Below, piece by piece: positions 58,701-64,000 of a stretch of DNA of 64,000 bases. The stretch's first letter is position 1, and every line of letters starts with the position of its first letter. A program made the position numbers and the translations under genes. The notes beneath the pieces are model-generated. The model was not told the DNA's origin, did not search any database, and was given only the letters and a program-made list of their open reading frames with translations. This DNA comes from Saturnia japonica (Eukaryota; Arthropoda; Insecta; Lepidoptera; Saturniidae), in NCBI GenBank assembly GCA_033032175.1, contig CM065325.1:10692930-10756929 (forward strand). Direction: 5' to 3'.

Positions 58701-60106
58701 CTTTTTATTAATGTGTATGTACCGATTAGATATCTGCGAATAGTGGAAACGTGAATAAAAAGCTTTTACTGGTGGTTTATTGGTAGTTTTTTTTTTTTCA
58801 AAACATATTGAACACTTCAAATGTGAAGACTGAATAAGGATGACAAATTCGCATCTCTCGGGGCCAACTAAACTGTTATTTTTTAGTTTTTTTTTTTGTA
58901 GTTGTTCGCTATATAAACTTTTTATGGTTAAAAGTTTAGCAATAGTAAATTATTGAGTATGTTGTATTAATACCCTACAGCATGACACTACAAAAATAAA
59001 TGTGGAAACATTATTTTCAAGTTTGACTTTATTAGTGATTGTCAATTTACTCCATGGGAATAAAAAACGCAGTATAGATATTATAAACAAAAGTTTACAT
59101 ATTTCAACTATATTAAGACACACTACAAATAAAAAGCTGGATGTAAATCACTGTAATCTAGTAACAGAAGTTCAAAACAATGATATTTATAGAGCAGTAG
59201 ATAGCAATAACCACTCAACAAATGCAAGCTATTATCACAGACTCTATATACCCAATTCTAATCATTAATTATTAAGCAAAAAATCATTTAAATTTGTTAA
59301 AATTTACCTATTTGTTATAAGTGTATATATTTTTTAGTTATGTCTGTCAGAAACAAATTTACTCATGAACTTCAGTTCTAGCATGTGAAATTTCTAATCA
59401 ACTGAGTTGATAAAGGCATGGTATTTTTAACAGACATATAGTTTAGACCCTTTTTTAACCGACTTCAACATAAACGGGAGGTTACTTGATTTCAATGTTT
59501 TTTTTTTTAAATATATGGCTGAATAGCCATAACTTCTGTTTATGATTCTTTTTTTGTTGGATAGGGGGGGTCCCAATAAACTCGAGCCTCAGATGGCTTT
59601 TACAACTTTACTGGGCTTGTCTGCCAATAGTATAATATTGAGTTATAGGACAGTATATGACATGATATTATTGCAGTAAGACTTTTATTTATATACAACT
59701 ACATATATAATTATTTTTATGCATGTAGACCTAAACATACAACAATATTATGATGATTACAAAATATATAAACAAAGTATCAGAATAAAGTAATATATTT
59801 TTTAATTTTAATGGTGAAAAGGGGGCAAACGGGCAGGTGCGCCCCGATGGAAATGAAGGGCTTGCAGATGTATTGCCGGCCTTTTAGAAAAAAATAAGCT
59901 CTAAAGTAATATAATAATAATAAATATATTATAATATAAATATTGGATTCATATCTTACACTTATTTTAATTTCTGTTTTTCCTCGCTCAACATAACTCC
60001 CGTTAAACATTGCTCTGAAGTAATCGCTATGTTCACAGAGAATTTCTTTTTTAGCTTGAAATATCCGTCCATCAACAATCAGTGACACTTCTTGTGAATT
60101 TTCCAT
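49537..60106 (-). CDS. BTB-BACK-Kelch protein, complete, four exons
   Basis: Likely a substrate adaptor for a Cullin-3 ubiquitin ligase: BTB binds Cul3, BACK orients, and the kelch propeller recruits substrate (family knowledge). Exons on the minus strand: 60106-59960, 53924-52912, 52298-51952, 49775-49537. All have GT-AG borders and phases join without error, giving 581 residues, a normal size for the family. An in-frame TGA lies just upstream of the ATG, which fixes the start. BTB is at about 1-115 (VSLIVDGRIFQAKKEIL, SDYFRAMFNGSY), with Lys where many BTBs have His. BACK is at about 120-235. Kelch repeats run from about 280 to the end (HGRGAS..., RRHGGVAINGDLLYIIGGVGG, NPAVCVHDSMVYTAGQRNIY). 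Intron 1 is 6 kb and holds a nested transposon; intron 3 holds a solo LTR. No particular KLHL orthologue was recognised, so no symbol is given. Confidence 0.93.
50100..50505 (-). repeat. LINE-type 3' tail, family 1
   Basis: On the minus strand: AGCTATACCCGCGGCTGCGC, GATCGGGCACACGCGCGAAT, TTATTTGCGCAAGATCCCTA, AAATCGGTCCAGACTGACAG. Lies in kelch intron 3. Confidence 0.55.
51207..51641 (+). mobile_element. Solo LTR (435 bp) with 4-bp target duplication
   Basis: Begins TGTTACGACC and ends GGTGTAACA, so the termini are TGTTAC...GTAACA. Flanked by ATAT on both sides (51203-51206 and 51642-51645). On the plus strand it has TATATAAG near 51466, an initiator AATTCAGTTTTG about 32 bp later, and AATAAA near 51590. 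No internal retrotransposon sequence is present, so it is a solo LTR, probably gypsy-like from the 4-bp duplication. It is antisense to the kelch gene, in intron 3. Confidence 0.85.
51952..52298 (-). CDS. Kelch gene exon 3 (kelch repeats)
   Basis: Begins with the last base of the split Arg, then LILDKAIVYNLKERTYRR, which completes the blade started in exon 2. It continues through NPAVCVHDSMVYTAG and ends AAVCNLG (split Gly). Donor GTAAGA. Confidence 0.93.
52299..52911. other. Kelch intron 2
   Basis: 613 bp. It contains a partial echo of exon 3's start: GTTGTAAACTATTGCTTTGT at 52268-52287 inside the exon recurs as GTTGTAAACTATTGCTGTGT at about 52391, followed by CCAGTATT. A second CCAGTATTACCCCAGAACAT occurs near 52565, like the exon border region. 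This suggests a small local duplication. Confidence 0.45.
52912..53924 (-). CDS. Kelch gene exon 2 (BTB end, BACK, first kelch repeats)
   Basis: Acceptor TATTTTAG before ATT GTT GAT. The coding starts IVDANSMDILLRYMEIG, the second half of BTB, then GNLAIAANFLQI. The BACK helices follow, then a linker with VPMSPL, then the first kelch blades ending at IGGVGGF plus a split Arg. Donor GTGAGT. 1013 bp without a stop. Confidence 0.95.
54061..54135 (+). repeat. Left arm of inverted repeat bracketing the kelch-intron transposon nest
   Basis: CATGCATGGAAATATTGTAA, TTATTTTGGAAAAAAGAACA and GTATTGAATTTACGGAC match, on the opposite strand, 57893-57967. About 75 bp with scattered mismatches. Both copies stay open in the same frame (HGNIVII.EKRT). 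Confidence 0.6.
54818..57158 (+). mobile_element. Jockey-type LINE, 5'-truncated (2341 bp), with 10-bp TSD
   Basis: Flanked by GGCCTACCGG on both sides (54808-54817 and 57159-57168) and ending in a 16-base A-tail after GTGTAGTCAGTTC. This fixes both borders. It lacks the ORF1 and endonuclease regions, as expected for incomplete target-primed reverse transcription. The open frame without stops and the sharp TSD indicate a young insertion. Two further copies are at 27922-28990 and 63032-63122. Confidence 0.95.
54841..56619 (+). CDS. LINE ORF2, reverse-transcriptase domain intact, N-terminus missing
   Basis: Non-LTR reverse transcriptase of the jockey clade; copies the LINE RNA at a nicked target site. 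592 codons are open; the frame extends upstream to the LINE border, so the first Met is probably internal to the full protein. Motifs: SPGPDG (81-86), SYRPISLLNTLGK (140-152), FDVAKAFD with catalytic D215, GVPQGS (271-276), YADD with D304 and D305, YLGVTLD near 383, then a C-terminal region with IRPIMTYSCVAFAHMS and a basic Arg/Pro-rich tail. The apurinic-like endonuclease that should precede it is missing. It resembles Bombyx BMC1-type jockey elements, but the family name is inference. It lies in kelch intron 1 on the opposite strand to that gene. Confidence 0.93.
   Translation: MPSLERGPGTTPAFDTIDKAECLAACLESQCSPNSVKNTDRVRDIEARVEELNKLPASESLSPVTSEEISAILKSLKLRKSPGPDGIRNEVLKLLPDHLIALLVCIFNVAIANCHFPAVWKTAIVIGIHKPGKSTSLPDSYRPISLLNTLGKIYERILLNRLKSVIEEKNLYPPEQFGFRARHSCTHQVHRLTEHILFNFSELSIPRRTLAVFFDVAKAFDKVWHEGLVYKLYSREVPDRLVKIIRDYLKDRTFRYRVEGELSTPHPIRSGVPQGSILAPSLFNLYVSDLPKLQEKVEVGLYADDTVIYSSQRQTRNLKCRIQRAVTTLGKWFNDWRIAINPTKSAAVLFDQTATQIPQKLKDNPLELFGNPIPWEKTTKYLGVTLDSRLSFIRHINLVRKRASWTLARLHPLLCAASKMSTRHKLTLYKMCIRPIMTYSCVAFAHMSRYNWERLQAIQNKFLHRLTGAPWFVRMEDLHRDMDLPSIHAYAKHLSRSYFDTASNHANPLIKAAASYVPDPNACRRKRRPRNIFTDPPDQTEKANAFYAATVSPNRACHRPRPRNHRSLRRGRAVNFAPAHPSRPPSLAATQA
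57346..57720. other. GC-rich block of unknown nature
   Basis: About 375 bp, far richer in GC than the neighbourhood (CGCCAGCGACTGTCC, CTACGTCAGCGCCGCGCC, GCGTTCGCGCCCTCGGTGCG). No coding match seen. It could be more of the LTR-like element or a promoter region. Confidence 0.3.
57893..57967 (-). repeat. Right arm of the inverted repeat
   Basis: Read on the minus strand: CGTGCATGGAAATATTGTCA, TTATTTTCGAAAAAAGAACA, GTATCAAATTTACCGAC; partner of 54061-54135. The arms enclose 3.9 kb. Confidence 0.6.
58241..58429 (-). pseudogene. Unidentified protein-coding remnant
   Basis: The minus strand has 62 open codons between two stops, ending LKTFKPLPKPMKIIINQYGQ KLQLN and TAA. Composition (Lys, Glu, Leu, Pro; SLIFKRQIANATAEYQSELK) looks like a real protein C-terminus rather than random AT-rich DNA. 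No start codon at its beginning and no family recognised. It lies just outside the right inverted-repeat arm at 57893-57967 and may belong to the same unknown transposon. Confidence 0.35.
58430..59450. other. AT-rich intron DNA without recognised features
   Basis: Part of kelch intron 1. Short frames only; nothing recognised. Confidence 0.5.
59451..59640 (+). repeat. Two short dispersed repeats
   Basis: TTAACCGACTTCAACATAAA (59456) and AGCCTCAGATGGCTTTTACA (59585), each related to copies at 29355 and at 4955/45850. Confidence 0.4.
59960..60106 (-). CDS. Kelch gene exon 1 (start of BTB domain)
   Basis: 49 codons from ATG (60106-60104) to EIKIS, donor GTAAGA. It carries the first half of the BTB domain. 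The upstream in-frame stop supports this ATG as the start. Phase 0. Confidence 0.92.
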
Positions 60107-60489
60107 TATGAATTTCACTTCAAGTTTCACACATCAGTCTATACAATGGTACCTATGGTTAATGTGAGTTTCTTTATTCAACCAAGACATTCAAATGCCT
60201 AAAAAAATTAAAAAAAAAACCTTGAATACATGCAAAACTCTTGACTAATAGTTTCTGTGGTCTTTGAGACTGATGCAAAATATGACTGACAAAATGAAAA
60301 TAAAATAAGAGTGACAGTTGAATTAGCAATGAAAATGTAATATGTTTCATACTATATTATTTTTCTATAACATTACTGACTAAAACTAATACATAAAACT
60401 AAACTAAAATAAAACTAAAACATAATGCAATACTATATAGTGTCCTACAGGTGTCAACCCTAACTACATAAGGTACAAAGCTAACTTCA

Positions 60490-60600
60490 ACTGATCACCT
60501 GACACTGAGAGCTATCTTCCACTGGGCTTAGCGTGCTACCATCTTGTGCTACATCGTCACTTAAGATCTGCTGAGATTGTGACCACAACGCTAAACCTAT
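60490..60600 (+). mobile_element. SINE-like element, 5'-truncated
   Basis: ATCTTCCACTGGGCTTAGCG, TGCTACCATCTTGTGCTACA, GAGATTGTGACCACAACGCT, AAACCTATAGCAATAAA: the end part of the 5113-5433 family in plus orientation. About 400 bp upstream of the kelch start. Confidence 0.6.
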
Positions 60601-61117
60601 AGCAATAAAAAAAGAAAATTTATAAAAGATAGATATTTATTGCAAAACACATCGATTTGATTATTCTCTAATCTGTGGTAAAACACTCAAAACTCAAAAC
60701 CTGAAACCGTAGTATCATCTCAATATACTGTGGTCAAAACAGATTTTCGAGATTCTGAATTAGTCAGTAGTCACTGGAGAGGCGAAGAACTAGAGGAAGT
60801 GCAGTACGGCCTCCGCCAGGAGTATTCCGTAAGGACGGCAGTCGATAATAAAATATGCCTAAATTCACTTCACCGTTACGTTAATTTTTATAAATCAATT
60901 TAAGTTCTGTGATTCTTTCATTGCTGCCAGCTCCATTTGAATGTTGGGCGCTAGATCAGTTCCAGAAAAGCGCCAGATTCTTACTTGTACATCTAATAGT
61001 CTGTGATTCTGCTAAAAAAGTAAATCAAATATGATTTTCCAGTATATACCTATATTGTGGTCTTTGAGGGTTATTGGTCTATGGTCTTTGAGTATGATGC
61101 TAGATTATATTTAAAGC

Positions 61118-62021
61118 TAGAGGTGGGTGATTATGAGATAGTGACTCTAGTCTCTGGATATACTAATGTAATCATTTGATTAAGAAGATATCTCGAGATT
61201 TCTTGGTTATAGCCACTAATAATTACTAATGGGCAATTAGTAATTCGATAATGAATTATCACTCATAATCAAAATGGTAATAATGATCATTGTTCGAGAC
61301 GGTTCGCATAATATGTGCTGGGCCCTTAATTCAATCAATCGCGAATAAATCCCTCTGGAAGCTATTGCTGCGATACACAGTAATAATTCTATTAACAAAC
61401 AAAAGAGACTCACCTCGTCAGGAGCGGGTGGTGACCTTGACCTTGCCCCGTCGACCTGGACTGCAGATTGTGAAGTATGTGTGTGTAGAGTGAACTGTGT
61501 GTGTGTGTGTGCAGCTTCAAATCCCACAGGACTCTATCACGCAAGCAATCTGTTCATCAAACCTTTCTGGGACACCAACTCAAAATTATACAATGGAAAA
61601 ACTTCAACCACCGTAAATCACATATATCTCAGCACTAGCTGAACGTCCGGAATGACGTAGCGCGTACAAAACAAAATAAACGCGAATTCACGGCCAAAGC
61701 ACGAAGTAGCCTGCCCTACGTGCAAGTACGGGGGGGCGTGGGGTGGGGCGATGAGGCTAATTAATTTGTATTCCAAACAATCAATGACAAAGGATGTCTT
61801 TGAAAGAAAGTTCTTTAAAAGACAACATAATTATTACTTTAAAAAAAGGTCTTTTTATTAGCTTTCCACTCCCGCCCACCTGTAGGTAATACATCCAATC
61901 AATTATGAATGATCATTGACATTCAACATTCAATTATGAATTATTACTCATATTGAAATATCTTGATTACGTAAATCACTTATAATCGATTATGTAAATC
62001 ATTCATAATTGCCCACCTCTA
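61118..62021. mobile_element. hAT-like MITE (904 bp)
   Basis: Termini TAGAGGTGGGTGATTATGA and, on the other strand, TAGAGGTGGGCAATTATGA. The ends are AT-rich with ATTATGA-type sub-repeats; the centre (61380-61760) is GC-rich and includes a GT microsatellite near 61500. No transposase motif recognised. An 8-bp duplication is not evident, so the hAT assignment rests on the TAGAG-type ends. Lies about 1 kb upstream of the kelch ATG and may include part of its promoter region. Confidence 0.6.
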
Positions 62022-63031
62022 ATTATAATGCTATTATTAAATTAGGAGATAAATAGATACGTCATGCTGTGGTATCTTCGAACAACGTTTTTTATTATTA
62101 TTTAGCGACATCTTTCGAAGATAATTGATATATCTACGACAGATTTGTAGTAAAAAGGGTTCATAATATTATCAGTACGAACCACGAACCTATTAGTTAC
62201 TACTTTAATAATAGAACTTTATTTCTTCACATTACTACTACATAAATAGAAAAAAGTTAAAAGATAACAATTATAAAGTTCTGTGTTAGACTTAAAATAA
62301 TATTTTTACCACTTTTACCAGTCAGGACATTTGCTCCATATTATAAGATTATTATAAAAGAGTTTAGAGAAAATCTTTAAATATATATGGAGATAAATTA
62401 TGAGGTTATAAAATATAACAAAGGAAACAAGGTTTTTAGCATAATAAAGTATGTAGTAACAAATAATATTGTAAATGACCATACTATTTTGGAGGGTTTT
62501 ATATATAAATCTCAAAATTTGGGGAATTTGTAGCTTAGGTTAGTTATTAACCCATTTCTTCCTTTGGCAACATTTAGAAAATGTCTAGGTACCTGTTTGG
62601 ATGCGCATAAGCATTTTTTCGTGTAGATTATTATCAGTGATTTGAGCAGTAGTTCGAGGTTTTAAAAACTTTACGGAAAGTATTTGTGTTATTGGCGTCG
62701 AATTGAGTTATCTTTCGTCCGAACTTAAGAACTGTTATTAGTGTTAGGTTAGGTTAGAATTTGAGTTTGGACTCCATAAATATGTACGTCTTATGTTTAT
62801 TTAATACAATAAATATATTACTATTCTCATGAAATAAATTTGTTTTAATTAGAGTACATACCCTACAAATATAAATAAATATTTAACTAATCTACGTTCG
62901 TATATTGTACACTTATTTCAAGTATATCCACGAGATGGAGGCACTCAAAATAAAAGTATATTTTTGACATACCAATCTATTTCCGTATATTCATATTAAT
63001 CTAAGTAGATACGTTCCACTGCGTTCCACTT
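62022..63031. other. AT-rich stretch between kelch and THAP genes
   Basis: Contains one short TTAGGTTAGGTTAG near 62745. Nothing else recognised. Confidence 0.5.
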
Positions 63032-63122
63032 CAAGTCCGGTGAAGCTGTAAAAGCCGCAGCAGCTCTGTTTTTGGATAGGGCCCCTAAGGCTAACAATGT
63101 AGTCAGTTAAAAAAAAAAAAAA
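63032..63122 (+). mobile_element. LINE 3' end only (91 bp)
   Basis: CAAGTCCGGTGAAGCTGTAA through GTAGTCAGTT and an A-tail, matching the last bases of the copies at 27922-28990 and 54818-57158 with a few changes. An extremely 5'-truncated insertion, about 220 bp before the THAP start codon. No target duplication seen. Confidence 0.85.
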
Positions 63123-63340
63123 TCACCGACTTTTAGCAACCATATTGTTTGATTGACCAAAAAATTAGTGATTCTAGGTAGGCCTCAGAATACAGAACAA
63201 ACCAGAAACCGCGAACGCACATAAAACTGAAGATACAAAAACCACTCTTAAATAGAGTGGTTTGACGTTGTTGCGATTAGTCACTCCTTTGTAAGTAGCG
63301 CGTCGTGACGTATTGTACAAGTGCCAATTTTAATTTTAAA

Positions 63341-63779
63341 ATGCCGTCTTGTGTTGTTCCTACATGTAAAAATGCTGCAGGGATTATAAAAAAACAGGAT
63401 GGGATCACATTTCATCTGTAAGTAGCGCATTCTAAAGTATATTTATTTAATTGTTTAATTTATTTTACATTTAGAAAATTGCGCGTCCATTTTTTAAGTG
63501 TTGCCATTTTATTTTCATCGAAAATTTTACCCATTTTTTTTTTATATTCGTGTAGAATACTTACTATTTTTGTGTATATAGAACCTTTGTAATTTTAGTT
63601 TCCCTGCTGATGAAAATAGAAAATCGGACTGGATGAAAGTCATACAAAGAGCACGGCTAGATGAGTTTTGGAAACCATCAAGCCGGAGCGTACTTTGCTC
63701 AATTCACTTTGAAGCGCAATATTTTTATGATACAAAAGGTGGGTTGAAAAGACTGAGGAAAGCAGCTAATCCAACTAAG
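63341..63779 (+). CDS. THAP-domain protein, 3'-partial (first two coding exons)
   Basis: The THAP domain is a C2CH zinc-coordinating, DNA-binding module found in transcription factors and P-element-derived proteins. Exon 1 is 63341-63417 and exon 2 is 63599-63779; the GT-AG intron of 181 bp joins in phase and exon 2 ends in phase 0 at AAG before GTAGAT. The 86 residues start MPSCVVPTCKN (C-x4-C) and carry FHLFPADENR, the invariant Trp in SDWMKVIQ, a second Trp in FWKPSSRS, and VLCSIHFEAQYF (C-x2-H-F). They end near the usual proline-containing end of the domain (RKAANPTK). All four zinc ligands are present. What follows the THAP domain lies outside the window, so it could be a host regulator or a domesticated or active transposase. 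A LINE tail lies about 220 bp upstream of the ATG. Confidence 0.9.
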
Positions 63780-63867
63780 GTAGATATAGTCATAATAATT
63801 ACTATATTTATATTGTATCCCTCCTGGTGAAAATGTTTGTCATGTATTTTGAAGTAAGGTTTTGGTC

Positions 63868-63872
<5 letters not shown>

Positions 63873-63900
<28 letters not shown>
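63873..63900. repeat. AT dinucleotide microsatellite
   Basis: About 14 AT units in a row. Confidence 0.9.
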
Positions 63901-64000
63901 GCTCACGCCTGTAATCCCCGAAAGAGTATGCAAAGGTATAACAAGTATGCCCACTTTTCGTCGAGCTTATCCGTCCCTCATCGTGATAAGGGGCGAGCCT
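63901..64000 (+). repeat. Short interspersed repeat, cut by the window end
   Basis: CACGCCTGTAATCCCCGAAA, ATGCAAAGGTATAAC, GGGGCGAGCCT; same family as 37530-37690. Confidence 0.5.

Noticed and set aside
62740..62765. TTAGGTTAGGTTAG, resembling the insect telomere repeat
   Set aside because: Fewer than three units in the middle of a gene-bearing region; too short to mean a telomeric tract.
1..64000. CRISPR array, operon, phage or bacterial features
   Set aside because: The introns, poly(A) signals and transposon types are eukaryotic; no regularly spaced repeats were seen.

Overview
The window is eukaryotic, AT-rich, intron-containing DNA, almost certainly from an insect and most likely a moth or butterfly. 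The evidence is GT-AG introns, arthropod TATA plus TCAGT core promoters inside LTRs, a jockey-clade LINE, and mariner, Harbinger and hAT relics. There are also many short repeat families of the kind that fill lepidopteran introns. The species cannot be named from the sequence.

Three genes are supported. (1) A kindlin/fermitin gene on the + strand, ten exons from 35226 to 48247. It gives the C-terminal 672 residues of the integrin co-activator; the first coding exon was not found. (2) A complete BTB-BACK-Kelch gene on the - strand, four exons from 60106 down to 49537, 581 residues, a predicted Cullin-3 adaptor. It converges with kindlin, and the two 3' ends lie within about 1.3 kb and may overlap. 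(3) The first two coding exons (63341-63779, + strand) of a THAP zinc-finger protein that continues past the window edge.

Layout: 1-35225 holds no exon that could be supported. It may be intergenic, or a long first intron of kindlin. It carries a probable solo LTR (2209-2575), a palindromic cluster of Harbinger-like elements (17611-19319) with a broken Myb/SANT gene, a 5'-truncated LINE (27922-28990), a broken mariner transposase (29480-30222) and many LINE/SINE remnants. Kindlin introns hold two hAT deletion derivatives, one with a perfect 8-bp target duplication, plus SINEs close to splice acceptors. The kelch introns hold a precisely bounded solo LTR (51207-51641) and a nested structure in which a LINE with an intact reverse transcriptase (54818-57158, 10-bp target duplication) sits inside an LTR-like element. 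That nest is bracketed by a diverged inverted repeat. A hAT-like MITE (61118-62021) lies upstream of the kelch gene, and a 91-bp LINE tail lies about 220 bp upstream of the THAP start codon.

No CRISPR array, tRNA, rRNA or operon was seen. The transposon copies are mostly decayed; only the 54818-57158 LINE keeps a long open frame. No obviously new system was found. The most unusual points are the palindromic Harbinger cluster, the alanine in place of glutamine in the kindlin integrin-binding QW motif, the nested LINE insertion, and a kelch stop codon that lies inside its own poly(A) signal.
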